In this document: positions 33,581 to 43,484 of the stretch, in pieces
Position numbering within the stretch: position 1 is the first letter of the stretch
Layout of the letters: each line of letters starts with the position of its first letter
Assembly (NCBI RefSeq): GCF_004115085.1
Contig: NZ_QXJP01000002.1
Span: forward strand, 124,001 to 188,000
Reading direction: 5' to 3'
Length of the DNA stretch: 64,000 nt
Source: Longirhabdus pacifica
Lineage (GTDB): Bacteria > Bacillota > Bacilli > Paenibacillales > DSM-105158
Position numbers and translations under genes: made by a program
The notes under the pieces: generated by a model
Told to the model about the DNA's origin: nothing
Database searches by the model: none
The model's input: only the letters and a program-made list of their open reading frames with translations

Positions 33581-33609
33581 ATTATATACAAAACAAAATC
33601 ATTAGTCAA
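33581..33609 (-). promoter_or_regulatory. sigma-A promoter of metNIQ
   Basis: TTGACT (33609-33604), 17 bases, TATAAT (33586-33581) on the minus strand. The start near 33574 places the SAM aptamer about 55 bases into the transcript. Confidence 0.8.
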
Positions 33610-33629
33610 TGGTTTTTGATCTTTTTTTA

Positions 33630-33702
33630 TTGACAACTTTGCATGAAAAAGTTACCATATGACTAAATGACCGATGAGTACTTATATTGACTAGTTAGTA
33701 CT
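33630..33702 (+). promoter_or_regulatory. promoter and candidate operator of the tetR-efflux pair
   Basis: TTGACA (33630-33635) with TACCAT 17 bases later, followed by a partly palindromic TTGACTAGTTAGTACT (33687-33702), 20 bp before the tetR ATG. A related TGACTA occurs at 33660-33665. The palindrome is a plausible TetR-type operator. Confidence 0.4.
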
Positions 33703-33722
33703 ACATTGTAGGAGCGATATAC

Positions 33723-34622
33723 ATGAATGACAAAGAAATACAAGTCATTGAAACAGCACTTCGTTTTTATGCTGCAAAAGGATACACGCACACTTCTATG
33801 AACGAGATTGCTACATCCTGTGGCATATCCAAGGGTTCGTTATACAATATGTTCTCTTCCAAAGAAGCATTATTTGTTACCTGTTTTCAATATTTTAATC
33901 AGCTCATGTATGAAAAAGCTTTAGCTATCAAATCCGACTCTAGCTTGTCTCCCAAAGAAATTTTAGTGGAACAACTCAGCATGATTATAGGGAGCATGGT
34001 CGAAAGAAAAGTTCTCGTTTCGTTAATGTTAAAAGAGGTGTCATTGAAAGATAAGCAAGAGATTATACCGTTCATGCAGCACATCAAAAAAGAAGTTACG
34101 TTATGGCAAAAAGATATGTTGTGTGAAGCCTATGGCAGCTCATTAAGTAAATTTAGCTGGAATGCTATTATTTTTTTGCAAGGCATGCTAAAAGAGTATA
34201 TTATGGTGCTCATCGAATCTGAATCAACGTGGAAATATGAACAAGCTGCTGCTTTCATTGTGGCACAGCTAGATCATATCATTGAGCAGTTAGAGCAACA
34301 ATCTTCACCACCACTCATTTCAGAAGACATCATGGAACAATTTCACTCTGGAACTAATCATCATAACGAAGCTACACTAACTTTAGAACAACAATTAGCA
34401 AAGGCTACATTGTCACTAAAATCACAGCTTCTTAAATTAAATAAGACAGAATACTTAGACTCATTTCAACTTATAGAAGAAGAAATGCAACAAGCAGAGC
34501 CAAGGTCATTTCTCATCAAAGCTTTACTTACATATATGGAACAAGAGCCTGCTATTGCTCAAGAATGGAAACATTTCAAGTCTGTTACGAATGAGTGGTT
34601 AACAAAAAAAACCACATCATAA
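33723..34622 (+). CDS. TetR-family regulator
   Basis: A 299-residue regulator with the TetR helix-turn-helix at residues ~10-50 (INEIATSCGISKGSLYNMFS-like pattern, here NEIATSCGISKGSLYNMFSS). It is about 100 residues longer than the typical TetR; the extra C-terminal part (from ~200) is helical and Gln/Glu/Leu-rich and may be a second ligand or dimer module. The ATG follows TAGGAG. It is 29 bp upstream of a DHA2 efflux gene, which it probably represses together with itself. Confidence 0.88.
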   Translation: MNDKEIQVIETALRFYAAKGYTHTSMNEIATSCGISKGSLYNMFSSKEALFVTCFQYFNQLMYEKALAIKSDSSLSPKEILVEQLSMIIGSMVERKVLVSLMLKEVSLKDKQEIIPFMQHIKKEVTLWQKDMLCEAYGSSLSKFSWNAIIFLQGMLKEYIMVLIESESTWKYEQAAAFIVAQLDHIIEQLEQQSSPPLISEDIMEQFHSGTNHHNEATLTLEQQLAKATLSLKSQLLKLNKTEYLDSFQLIEEEMQQAEPRSFLIKALLTYMEQEPAIAQEWKHFKSVTNEWLTKKTTS

Positions 34623-34651
34623 TAAATACAACATTTTGATGAGGAGGAAGC

Positions 34652-36277
34652 ATGGATCAGTTAAATCAAAAACAAAAAGTTACCATCATGATTGCTATCA
34701 TGTCCGCCATGTTTTTTGCAACGGTGAACATGACAATTGTTGGCACTTCACTACCCAGAATCGTAGAAAGTATAGGTGGCATCGAGTATTTTGACTGGGT
34801 ATTTACAACGTATATGCTCACATCTACTATTGCTGCAATGCTTGTTGGAAAATTGTCAGATATATACGGCAGAAAAATATTAATTCTTATTGGTATTTGC
34901 ATTTTTACCGTAGGTTCTTTTTTATGTGGAACATCTTCTGCCATTGTAGAACTTATTTTATATCGAGGTATTCAAGGCTTAGGAGCTGGAATGATTATGT
35001 CAGCTGCTATTGCAACGGTAGGAGATTTATTCGTACCGCGTGAACGGGGTCGTTGGCAAGGTATGTTAGGAGCTGTATTCGGTTTATCTAGTTTAATAGG
35101 ACCAACTTTAGGTGGTTACATCGTGGATCATTTCGATTGGTACTGGGTTTTCTGGGTCTTCTTACCACTAGGTATTCTTGCTTTTATTATGATTCTTTCT
35201 CTTTATCCAACATTTACAAGAACAGGGGCAAAAGAAAAAGTAGATTATGTTGGTTCCTTGTTACTCAGTATGGTGATTGTATCGTTATTACTTGGATTTA
35301 CTTGGGCAGGAAAGCAATATGATTGGGTTTCCTTTCCTATTATAGGTCTATTCTCTATGTCTTTGTTTTCCTTAATAGCATTTATTATTGTGGAACAAAA
35401 AGTTGAAAGTCCTATTTTACCATTGTATTTATTCAAAAATAGCGTGTTTACCGTATCCAATACAGTAGGTTTTTTTCTTGGGATGGGTTTATTTGGCACT
35501 ATCATTTATGTCCCTTTTTACATTCAAGGTGTACTAGGTAAATCAGCAACGACTTCTGGTTTTATTCAAATGACCATGACCATTTCAATGGTTATCGTGA
35601 GTATCATCATCGGTATTCTCATTTCAAAAACAGGGAAATATAAAGCTTTTGCTATTATTGGATTTTTGATTATGGCAATAGGGTTATACTTCACCTCCGC
35701 TTTTGAATTACAGACCCCGCTATGGCAAGTCATTGTCGTATTGACGGTCATTGGGATTGGGATTGGGATGAACATGCCCGTTTTCAATATTACGGTCCAA
35801 AATGCGGTCAGTCATAAATACCTTGGTGTTGCTACTTCTGCTATGCAAACATTTAGACAAATTGGGGGTACTATTGGTGTCGCCATCTTAGGGAATATTA
35901 TGGCTAATCAAATGAGCAGCCAATTATCGAGCAACATGAGTAATGTGCCAACAACAAATGAGGAATTACCAGCAGCGTTTACTGTATTGAACAGCCCTCA
36001 AGCGTTGATGAATCCAGAACAGTTAGCTGATGTTCGTGCGACATTGCCTTCCTCATTCGTATCGCAATTTGATCAACTTGTGTTGGTGTTGAAAGCATCT
36101 TTAAATGATGCCTTAGCTTACGTATTCATTGCTGGTACACTGTTTGTCATTATTGCAGGTGTCATTACATTCTTTCTCAAAGAAATTCCACTACGAACTT
36201 CCAATAGAGAAGAGCAGGAACCTGTCAACAACAATACGCCATTAAAAAAACAGCTCACCCCTATGGAAGAAAGCTGA
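34652..36277 (+). CDS. DHA2-family multidrug MFS transporter (EmrB/QacA-like)
   Basis: A 541-residue transporter with 14 predicted helices, the size and topology of EmrB/QacA proteins. Visible motifs are the N-terminal TIVGTSLPRI with MFS motif GKLSDIYGRK and RGIQGLGAGM in helix 4-5. A long loop (~residues 425-480) precedes the last helix. The ATG follows GAGGAGG. It is cotranscribed with the tetR gene and ends at a strong hairpin. The substrate is unknown. Confidence 0.88.
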   Translation: MDQLNQKQKVTIMIAIMSAMFFATVNMTIVGTSLPRIVESIGGIEYFDWVFTTYMLTSTIAAMLVGKLSDIYGRKILILIGICIFTVGSFLCGTSSAIVELILYRGIQGLGAGMIMSAAIATVGDLFVPRERGRWQGMLGAVFGLSSLIGPTLGGYIVDHFDWYWVFWVFLPLGILAFIMILSLYPTFTRTGAKEKVDYVGSLLLSMVIVSLLLGFTWAGKQYDWVSFPIIGLFSMSLFSLIAFIIVEQKVESPILPLYLFKNSVFTVSNTVGFFLGMGLFGTIIYVPFYIQGVLGKSATTSGFIQMTMTISMVIVSIIIGILISKTGKYKAFAIIGFLIMAIGLYFTSAFELQTPLWQVIVVLTVIGIGIGMNMPVFNITVQNAVSHKYLGVATSAMQTFRQIGGTIGVAILGNIMANQMSSQLSSNMSNVPTTNEELPAAFTVLNSPQALMNPEQLADVRATLPSSFVSQFDQLVLVLKASLNDALAYVFIAGTLFVIIAGVITFFLKEIPLRTSNREEQEPVNNNTPLKKQLTPMEES

Positions 36278-36327
36278 TCATTGAACTTTTTCACATGAAA
36301 ATATAACATGTAATGAGATCCATAACG

Positions 36328-36379
36328 AAGAGAGAAGCAAGCGGGGATTTAAGGAAATACCCCCTCTTACTTCTCTCTT
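36328..36379. terminator. bidirectional terminator
   Basis: AAGAGAGAAG / CTTCTCTCTT stem with an inner GGGG/CCCC stem, between the convergent DHA2 transporter and YdjC-family genes. Confidence 0.75.
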
Positions 36380-36389
36380 TCCCATTTCA

Positions 36390-37292
36390 TCATGATTTAT
36401 CTGCTCTCATCGTATCTCGAAGTTGTCTCCAGCTTATTAATTTAATATTTTCGTCCCTTAACACTTGTTTGAATTGTTCATCTTCCAATACTAGCCTTTC
36501 GTAATCTCTTTTATTGTAATGCGGGTTTACCTCTTTCCATTCTTCCGTAATGATAGCAGGATGAAAAATAAATTCTGTAATGCCTGGCTTGACATTTTTT
36601 ATGAGTTGAATAAATTCATTTCTCACTGTCTCATACGTATCCTCTTGTTTATGTTGATACTGAACACCGTACAAGTAATCTAAGATGACAATACCTAACT
36701 GATCCGCCATCGTCGTTATTTGCTTTATTTCCTCTTCAACTTTAGGAGGGAGAGATCTGACAAATAAATGTTCAAAATGACGTGGGAAGCGAAACGGAAG
36801 TTGAAATTTCAAACAAATTTCAAATATAGAAGCTATAAAATGTTTACCAGTATGTAGTCCATAAACGGAACCCATGTGGTTATCTAGGTGGGTGATATCC
36901 AATCCCCATTCTAAAGCGCGTTCCACTTGAGCAACTAACTCCAGCTTTACTTCTTCCTCTTTTGCCATGTTTTCCAGTTGTTCTGTTGTTGTAGGAAAAT
37001 ATCCGTCTGGAGTTGTTAAAGAAGTTAAGTTACTGTGAAGTGGTCCCCATTTATATTTATCCCATTCATTAGTTAATGTTAAATGTACACCTATATCATA
37101 TTGTGGATGTTCAACAGCCCACTGAGCAGCTTGTTTTGCCCATGGACACGGTACCATTAACGTTGACGAGGAAATATGATGATTTAAAAATAAAGATTGA
37201 ATTGCTTGATTATTAGCATAGCTCATTCCAAAATCATCTGCATTAAAGATAACATACTTGTCATTTGCCTTTCTTTCACTTAACAGATGCAT
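36390..37292 (-). CDS. YdjC/ChbG-family carbohydrate deacetylase
   Basis: A 300-residue protein of the ChbG/HpnK deacetylase family. Motifs are VIFNADDFGMS (metal-binding Asp pair near residue 20), IGVHLTLTNEW and ITHLDNHMGSVY, giving the conserved Asp/His metal site. The ATG at 37292 is seven bases after GGGAGGAG. It is monocistronic and not linked to a PTS operon as chbG often is, so the acetylated sugar substrate is unknown. Confidence 0.85.
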   Translation of the reverse strand: MHLLSERKANDKYVIFNADDFGMSYANNQAIQSLFLNHHISSSTLMVPCPWAKQAAQWAVEHPQYDIGVHLTLTNEWDKYKWGPLHSNLTSLTTPDGYFPTTTEQLENMAKEEEVKLELVAQVERALEWGLDITHLDNHMGSVYGLHTGKHFIASIFEICLKFQLPFRFPRHFEHLFVRSLPPKVEEEIKQITTMADQLGIVILDYLYGVQYQHKQEDTYETVRNEFIQLIKNVKPGITEFIFHPAIITEEWKEVNPHYNKRDYERLVLEDEQFKQVLRDENIKLISWRQLRDTMRADKS

Positions 37293-37370
37293 ACTGACTC
37301 TCCTCCCTGTAATGAACATTTGTTGTTAGCGCTTTATAAGTCACCTATGTAACGTTTACATCTTGATGAA

Positions 37371-37405
37371 AAAAAGAAGAGCATCAATGATATACTCTTC
37401 TTTTT
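37371..37405. terminator. terminator downstream of the fadE1-lcfA1 operon
   Basis: AAAAAGAAGAG / CTCTTCTTTTT stem with T runs in both directions, about 100 bp after the lcfA1 stop. Confidence 0.7.
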
Positions 37406-37507
37406 CCATTATAGCATCTCACGAAATGTGGTTACAGTGATCATAACAAATAACAAAAGTAACAACAACGTGGCTAAGTGAATATTTTTTTACTGTGACA
37501 TGATGGT

Positions 37508-39193
37508 TCACACATTTATTTTTGTTTTTTCGTTACTTTTTTCTTCTTCTTCCCTTAACTCTCTCCGCAGTACTTTTCCTACTAATGATTTTGGTAAATC
37601 GTCTTTAATTTCATACTGTTTTGGCACTTTGAAATTAGCTAATTTTTCTCGACACCATTCATCCAGTTCTGAAGATGTAAGGGGTTCAGTTGGAACGATA
37701 TATGCTTTCACCATTTCACCCCAATATTCGTCTGGCACTCCGATGACAGCAGCTTCATTTACTTTAGGATGCTCATACAATACTTCCTCAATATCACGAG
37801 GATAAATATTCATACCACCGGAAATAATCATATCTTTCTTCCGATCTACGATAGCAAAGAACCCTTCTTCATCCATCGTTGCCATATCCCCTGTATAAAG
37901 CCAGCCATCCTTCAGTACTTTGTCTGTTTCGTCTTTTCGGTTCCAGTATCCCTTCATAACTTGAGGCCCTTTAATAATCAGCTCCCCTATTTCACCTAGA
38001 GGTACTTCCTCCCCCGTTTCAGAGTCTACTACCTTCGCATCCGTATTTGGAAAAGGAATACCAATGCTACCAATTTTGCGATATCCTTCTACTAAATTGC
38101 CGTGCGCAATAGGAGAGGTTTCTGTAAGACCGTACCCTTCGATTAATTTCCCTTTTGTTATGCTTTCAAATTTTTCTTGTAAAGCTACCGGCAGGGCAGC
38201 GGAACCACTTAAGCATATTTTAATGGAAGATAAATCATACTGACTTACTTTAGGATGATGCACGATTGCATTATACATCGTTGGTGCACCTGGGAATATC
38301 GTTGCTTTCATTTTATGAATATATTTTAACACTTCATCTGGATCAAACTTCGGAAATAGTAGAAGCTTCCCTCCACCTAAAAAAGCTTTGTTTAGTAGCG
38401 TAGTTAAACCAAATACATGGAAAAATGGTAGGACGCCAACGTATATTTCTTCACCATACTCCTCCGAAATGGACCACTTTTGTGCTTGGTACGTATTCGC
38501 AACAATATTATAATGGGTGAGCATAACGCCTTTAGAAACTCCCGTAGTCCCGCCCGTGTACTGCAATAATGCTATTTCATTTTCCGCATCTACTTCTTCT
38601 AATATTTTACTAGTAGAAGAGGCACTCATTAACTTCTCAAATGAAACGATCTTGTCATCATACTGCACATTTAAATCGAAACCATCTTTCTTCGCTTTGA
38701 TCGGATAGAGTACATTTTTAGGAAATGGCAATGCATGTTTCATGGATGTAACTAACACTTTTTCTAACATCGTATGTGGCAATACTTTCTGTGCTTTTTT
38801 GCTTAAAATATCTAATGTTACTAATATTTTTGCTCCACTATCTTTAAATTGATGAATCATCTCTTTTTCTTTATATAGTGGATTGGTCATGACCACCACG
38901 GAACCTGCCATTAACGTACCATAGTATGCTGCTACCAGTTGTGGGCAGTTGGGAAGCATAATAGCAACCCTTTCCCCTTTTTTAACACCTAAATCTCTAA
39001 TCAGATTAGCAAATCGGTAGCAATCTTCCAATATTTTTTTATACGTCGTGTCTTTACCTAAAAAGTGTAATGCAGTTTTATCTGATAACTTTTTTTCCGA
39101 ATCCACGATAAAAGATGCAATATTGTGCTTAGGAAATTCATATTGTGGTTTTATTTCCTTTGGATAATGTTGTAACCAAGATTTCGAAGTCAA
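37508..39193 (-). CDS. lcfA: long-chain fatty acid-CoA ligase (copy 1)
   Basis: A 561-residue acyl-CoA synthetase of the adenylate-forming family. The AMP-binding motif is YTGGTTGVSKG, followed by YGLTETSP, the core YTGDMA and the hinge/A10 Lys region PKSLVGKVLRREL. A TTG at 39193 is preferred as start: it lies after GGGGAGG, and the N-terminus then aligns with that of copy 2 (SKSWLQHYPKEI versus SNLWLEHYPKEI). The frame is open to 39235. It activates fatty acids for beta-oxidation and lies 32 bp after fadE copy 1. Confidence 0.9.
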   Translation of the reverse strand: MTSKSWLQHYPKEIKPQYEFPKHNIASFIVDSEKKLSDKTALHFLGKDTTYKKILEDCYRFANLIRDLGVKKGERVAIMLPNCPQLVAAYYGTLMAGSVVVMTNPLYKEKEMIHQFKDSGAKILVTLDILSKKAQKVLPHTMLEKVLVTSMKHALPFPKNVLYPIKAKKDGFDLNVQYDDKIVSFEKLMSASSTSKILEEVDAENEIALLQYTGGTTGVSKGVMLTHYNIVANTYQAQKWSISEEYGEEIYVGVLPFFHVFGLTTLLNKAFLGGGKLLLFPKFDPDEVLKYIHKMKATIFPGAPTMYNAIVHHPKVSQYDLSSIKICLSGSAALPVALQEKFESITKGKLIEGYGLTETSPIAHGNLVEGYRKIGSIGIPFPNTDAKVVDSETGEEVPLGEIGELIIKGPQVMKGYWNRKDETDKVLKDGWLYTGDMATMDEEGFFAIVDRKKDMIISGGMNIYPRDIEEVLYEHPKVNEAAVIGVPDEYWGEMVKAYIVPTEPLTSSELDEWCREKLANFKVPKQYEIKDDLPKSLVGKVLRRELREEEEKSNEKTKINV

Positions 39194-39225
39194 TACATTT
39201 GCCTCCCCTCTTATTGTCAACACAC

Positions 39226-40998
39226 TTACACGCAATACTGTTCTTTTTCAATCACTTGCTCTGCAATTTTTCTCTTCATTGCAACCAAATTATCTGGTGT
39301 ATAGCGCTCCATTTTTCTAACGATAGAAAGTTGTGTATGAAGCATATCTCCCGCTTCCATCGCACTAAGTGCATGTTTACCAATGACGACTGCTGACTCA
39401 AATTTTTCTTGGATAAAGCATTGTGTCATGGCAACCGCTAAGTCTGATTTATTTGGATCGCTTGCTAGTTTCTTTTGCGTACGCAACAATGTACTCTCCA
39501 TGGCATAGATAGCAATAAGCAAGTCACTTAAAGCAGCTAGAGCTTCTTGTTCTTTTTTCAAATCTTCACCGTATTTTTGTGCTGCTAATCCACCTACAAC
39601 GAGGAATAATTTTTTCAAGTTCGCCACTAAGTACGTTTCTTTTTCTAATGTTCCTTCAAAGATTTGTTGTGAACGGAAACTCATTAATTCACCTTGTAAC
39701 TCTTGTGCTTTTTGTAGTAAAGGCAATTCACCTTTTAATGCTTTTCTCATTAACGTTGCCGGAATAATCAGACGATTAATCTCATTTGTTCCTTCAAAAA
39801 TACGATTAATGCGGCAATCTCTGTAAATGCGCTCAATACCGTATTCTTGAATGAATCCAGCTCCGCCATGAATTTGTACGCCTTCATCTACGATGTTTCC
39901 AAATGATTCAGAAGCAAAAACTTTATTAATAGAAGATTCTAATGCATACTCCCCAATAGCTTTTGCATTTTGCATTAGGAAGTCCTCTGCATGTTGATCT
40001 ACTGCAGACAACGATTCATCAATAAGCCCGGATGTGCGATAAAGCATGCTTTCCATGACGTATGTTTTAATGTTCATTTCCGCTAGTTTTCCTTGCATAA
40101 GTGGGAATTTAGAAATTGGTCGTTTAAATTGCTCTCTTGTATTCGCAAACTTGGTAGCCAGTGAAATAACTTCTTTACCACCACCTACACAACCAGCAGC
40201 TAACTTGTATCTTCCAATATTCAAAATATTAAATGCAATTAAATGTCCTTTTCCTACTTCACCTAATAAATTTTCTTTTGGAACTTTTACATTTTCAAAG
40301 AAAATGGGAACTGTAGAGGAACCTTTTATGCCCATTTTTTTCTCTTCAGCACCAATAGAGAATCCTTCCCAGTCTCTTTCTACAATAAAAGCACTGAAAT
40401 GCTCGCCGTCTACTTTGGCGTATACGATGAAAATGTCTGCAAAGCCACCGTTTGTAATGTATACTTTAGAACCATTTAAAATATAATGTTCTCCATCATC
40501 GGATAACACTGCCGTGGATTTTGCAGCTAATGAGTCTGATCCTGATCCAGGTTCTGTTAAGCAGTAAGCAGCAATTTTCTCTGCTGTCACTAAGGAAGGC
40601 AAGTATTTTTTCTTTTGTTCTTCGTTACCAAAATAAACAATAGGAAGCGTACCAATACCGTTATGTGCTCCCATCGCTGTAGAGAAGGAAGAAGATTTGA
40701 CCAAGTTTTCCCCAATGATCGTACAGCTTACTTTATCTAAGCCTAATCCGCCGTATGCTTCCGGAATTTCTGCTCCTAACAAGCCTACTTCCCCTGCTTT
40801 TTGAATCAGCTTTCTCAGAAGGTCATAATTAATTTGTTCCAATTCTTCTAAGTGTGGTTCAATCTCACCATTTACAAAATCTTTTACAGTTTGAGCAAAC
40901 ATTTTTTGCTCATCTGTAAAATCCTCTGGTGTGATGATTTCAGATGCTTCAATATCGGATACTATAAATTCTCCACCACGTACTTTTACTTTTTCCAT
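39226..40998 (-). CDS. fadE: acyl-CoA dehydrogenase (FadE type, copy 1)
   Basis: A 590-residue FAD-dependent acyl-CoA dehydrogenase with the family motifs YCLTEPGSGSD and RIYRDCRINRIFEGTNEINR. The ~190-residue C-terminal extension is that of Bacillus FadE. The ATG at 40998 (MEKVKVRGG) is 8 bases after GGAGAG and matches the start of copy 2; the ATG at 41004 is too close to the Shine-Dalgarno sequence. It passes electrons to ETF (etfBA nearby). A cre site lies 43 bp upstream. It is strongly similar to 43485-45254. Confidence 0.92.
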   Translation of the reverse strand: MEKVKVRGGEFIVSDIEASEIITPEDFTDEQKMFAQTVKDFVNGEIEPHLEELEQINYDLLRKLIQKAGEVGLLGAEIPEAYGGLGLDKVSCTIIGENLVKSSSFSTAMGAHNGIGTLPIVYFGNEEQKKKYLPSLVTAEKIAAYCLTEPGSGSDSLAAKSTAVLSDDGEHYILNGSKVYITNGGFADIFIVYAKVDGEHFSAFIVERDWEGFSIGAEEKKMGIKGSSTVPIFFENVKVPKENLLGEVGKGHLIAFNILNIGRYKLAAGCVGGGKEVISLATKFANTREQFKRPISKFPLMQGKLAEMNIKTYVMESMLYRTSGLIDESLSAVDQHAEDFLMQNAKAIGEYALESSINKVFASESFGNIVDEGVQIHGGAGFIQEYGIERIYRDCRINRIFEGTNEINRLIIPATLMRKALKGELPLLQKAQELQGELMSFRSQQIFEGTLEKETYLVANLKKLFLVVGGLAAQKYGEDLKKEQEALAALSDLLIAIYAMESTLLRTQKKLASDPNKSDLAVAMTQCFIQEKFESAVVIGKHALSAMEAGDMLHTQLSIVRKMERYTPDNLVAMKRKIAEQVIEKEQYCV

Positions 40999-41040
40999 TT
41001 CCATCTCTCCTCTTTATCAAATGTATGCTAAAAATATAAT

Positions 41041-41054
41041 TGTAAGCGTTTTCT
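41041..41054. promoter_or_regulatory. CcpA cre site upstream of fadE copy 1
   Basis: TGTAAGCGTTTTCT is a full match to the cre consensus TGWAARCGYTWNCW. It lies 43-56 bp upstream of the fadE start, a location suited to carbon catabolite repression of fatty-acid degradation, which is known for the B. subtilis fad regulon. Confidence 0.75.
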
Positions 41055-41260
41055 TTGTATCGTTATTTTAATTACTGCATGAGATTTCAAATCGCTGTCT
41101 GATTGTTCTGAAAAAAATGATATGATTTAAAGTCTTGCTCATCTTGAAAATTGTTTGTTGTAGTTCACTGGTGAGAGTGTATCTGTGAGGTTAAAAATTC
41201 AAAAATTGACTGGGGTCATAAAGTCATGTTATACCATGTTTACTGTAATTATATGAAAGG

Positions 41261-41287
41261 GGAAAGACTCCTTAAGGAGTCATTTCC
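41261..41287 (-). terminator. terminator of the fadF operon
   Basis: GACTCC-TTAA-GGAGTC hairpin with flanking pairing, followed on the minus strand by TTTCCCCTTT, touching the thioesterase stop codon. Confidence 0.65.
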
Positions 41288-41703
41288 TACATTGTTTTAG
41301 GGTTGATGATTTTAAATGTACCTGTTCCTGTTGCTCCTAAATTACCTTCCTCATCGTATAGCTTACATTCTGTTGTTATCATGCTTCTGCTTTGATGAAC
41401 GACTTCGGAGCGAGCGTAAATCTTACCTTCTTTGAATGGGGCTAAAAACCGCACATCCAAATTAATGGTAACGACATAACGAGATTTTAGCATCGCTACG
41501 GCACCCATAGCATCGTCGATTAGTGTAGAAATAACACCACCATGCACGATCCCTAGACCATTGTAATGATCTGGCGTAATGTCTAAGATCATTAACAGTT
41601 TGTCGTCTTCTGCTTTCTCAATGTACTGACCAATTTTACCTGTGAATGTTTTCCTAGTGCGTTCGTTGAAGCCTTCGATGAATTGTTCATTATTCTGTAC
41701 CAT
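41287..41703 (-). CDS. PaaI-type hotdog acyl-CoA thioesterase
   Basis: A 138-residue hotdog-fold protein with the PaaI motif GLGIVHGGVISTLIDDAMG (residues ~50-68). It would hydrolyse acyl-CoA or a related thioester, releasing CoA during beta-oxidation. The ATG follows GAGGTCACAGAA. It is the last gene of the fadF operon, 58 bp after lcfA copy 2. Confidence 0.88.
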   Translation of the reverse strand: MVQNNEQFIEGFNERTRKTFTGKIGQYIEKAEDDKLLMILDITPDHYNGLGIVHGGVISTLIDDAMGAVAMLKSRYVVTINLDVRFLAPFKEGKIYARSEVVHQSRSMITTECKLYDEEGNLGATGTGTFKIINPKTM

Positions 41704-41761
41704 TTCTGTGACCTCTTATCATGTAGAATATAATTTGTATCTTTTTTATTATATATGTTTT

Positions 41762-43456
41762 TTATGCTTTGATGAAGACTTTGTCTTCATCTTTTTTTTC
41801 TATCTTTTCTTCTTCTCTCAATTCTCTTCGAAGCACTTTTCCTACAAGAGACTTAGGCAAGTCCTCTCGCATCTCAAATTGCTTAGGAACTTTATAGTTT
41901 GCAAGCTGATCACGGCACCAGTCTTTGAGTTCATTCGAGGTCACGGACTCATCTGGTACAATGTATGCTTTCACTATTTCACCCCAGTGATCATCTGGTA
42001 CACCGATGACTGCGGCTTCATTCACTTTTGGATGCTTATATAGCACTTCTTCAACTTCACGAGGATAAACATTCAACCCACCAGAAATAATCATATCTTT
42101 TTTTCGATCCACTATGGCAAAAAATCCTTCATCATCCATCGTTGCCATATCGCCTGTATACAACCATCCATCTTTTAGTACATCGTTAGTTTCTTCTTGT
42201 AAATTCCAATAGCCTTGCATCACCTGTGGCCCTTTAATTACTAATTCTCCAATCGAACCTACGGGCAACTCTTCTCCTGTTTCAGAATCAACCACCTTAG
42301 ACTTTGTGGCAGGAAAAGGAATACCAATGGTACCACTTTTTCTATACTCCCAAAATAAATTAGCGTGTGTAATGGGTGAAGCTTCGGATAGTCCGTATCC
42401 TTCTATTAGTTTCCCGCCTGTAAGCGCTTCAAATTTTTCTTGCACACTTTCAGGAAGAGCGGCGGACCCACTAATACACACTTTAATAGATGAAAGGTCA
42501 TACTGCTGTACTTTAGGATGATGAATGATAGCATTATACATCGTTGGAGCGCCTGGAAATGTCGTTGCTTTATGTTTATTTATTGCTTTTAGCACTTCTA
42601 ATGGATCAAATTTTGGAAAAAGCAAGATGGTACTACACTGTTGTATCGCATGATTCAGTAGTATAGTGAGGCCAAACACATGAAAACAAGGTAAGACCCC
42701 AACGTAGGTTTCTTCACCTTTTTTCAATTTGTAACACCAGTTGGTCGTCTGTTGGGCATTGGCCAAAATATTACGATGGGAAAGCATGACACCTTTGGAT
42801 ACACCTGTTGTTCCTCCAGTATATTGGAGCAAAGCAAGGTCTTTCTCAATATCTACTTCCTCATAAATAGGAGCAAAAGATGCTTTGAGCAATAATTTTT
42901 CTAAGGAAAACGTATGACTGTCGTAATTTACTGTTAAGTCAAAGCCGTCTTTTTTCGCTTTTATGGGATAGAGCTTATTTTTTGGGAAAGGCAATGCATG
43001 TTTCATAGACGTGATTAGGACTTTTTCTACATTTGTTTCTGGTCGTACTTTTTGCACTCTTTTGGAGAGCAAATCTAGCGTAACCACAAACCGAGTATGA
43101 CTATCATTGAATTGATGCTTCATTTCATTTTCTTTATATAATGGACTTGTCATGACTACCGTTCCACCAACAAGAAGCGTTCCATAATAAGCTGCTACCA
43201 CTTGAGGACAGTTGGGGAGCATAATGGCCACTCGCTCCCCTTTTTTTAAACCTAACTCTTTTAGAACATGTGCAAATTGATACGCTTTTTGCAATAATTC
43301 TTGATAGCTAGTTTTTTTACCTAGAAAGTGTAGCGCTGTTTTATTAGGATGTTGATGGGCGGCGTCAATGAGAAACTTAGCAATATTATATTTGGGAAAA
43401 TCAAAATCATTGCTAATTTCTTTTGGATAATGTTCCAGCCAAAGATTAGACTTCAC
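41762..43456 (-). CDS. lcfA: long-chain fatty acid-CoA ligase (copy 2)
   Basis: A 564-residue acyl-CoA synthetase closely similar to copy 1, with YTGGTTGVSKG, YGLSEASP, YTGDMA and PKSLVGKVLRREL. A GTG at 43456 after GGGGGCGACAAT is preferred, giving the N-terminus aligned with copy 1; the frame is open to 43477. It lies 28 bp after fadE copy 2 and ends in a Lys/Glu-rich tail. Confidence 0.9.
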   Translation of the reverse strand: MKSNLWLEHYPKEISNDFDFPKYNIAKFLIDAAHQHPNKTALHFLGKKTSYQELLQKAYQFAHVLKELGLKKGERVAIMLPNCPQVVAAYYGTLLVGGTVVMTSPLYKENEMKHQFNDSHTRFVVTLDLLSKRVQKVRPETNVEKVLITSMKHALPFPKNKLYPIKAKKDGFDLTVNYDSHTFSLEKLLLKASFAPIYEEVDIEKDLALLQYTGGTTGVSKGVMLSHRNILANAQQTTNWCYKLKKGEETYVGVLPCFHVFGLTILLNHAIQQCSTILLFPKFDPLEVLKAINKHKATTFPGAPTMYNAIIHHPKVQQYDLSSIKVCISGSAALPESVQEKFEALTGGKLIEGYGLSEASPITHANLFWEYRKSGTIGIPFPATKSKVVDSETGEELPVGSIGELVIKGPQVMQGYWNLQEETNDVLKDGWLYTGDMATMDDEGFFAIVDRKKDMIISGGLNVYPREVEEVLYKHPKVNEAAVIGVPDDHWGEIVKAYIVPDESVTSNELKDWCRDQLANYKVPKQFEMREDLPKSLVGKVLRRELREEEKIEKKDEDKVFIKA

Positions 43457-43484
43457 ATTGTCGCCCCCTAATTTCATCTAATTA

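Noticed and set aside
37327-37340. Possible cre (TTAGCGCTTTAT) upstream of the YdjC-family gene
   Set aside because: Too many mismatches to the consensus on the left arm.
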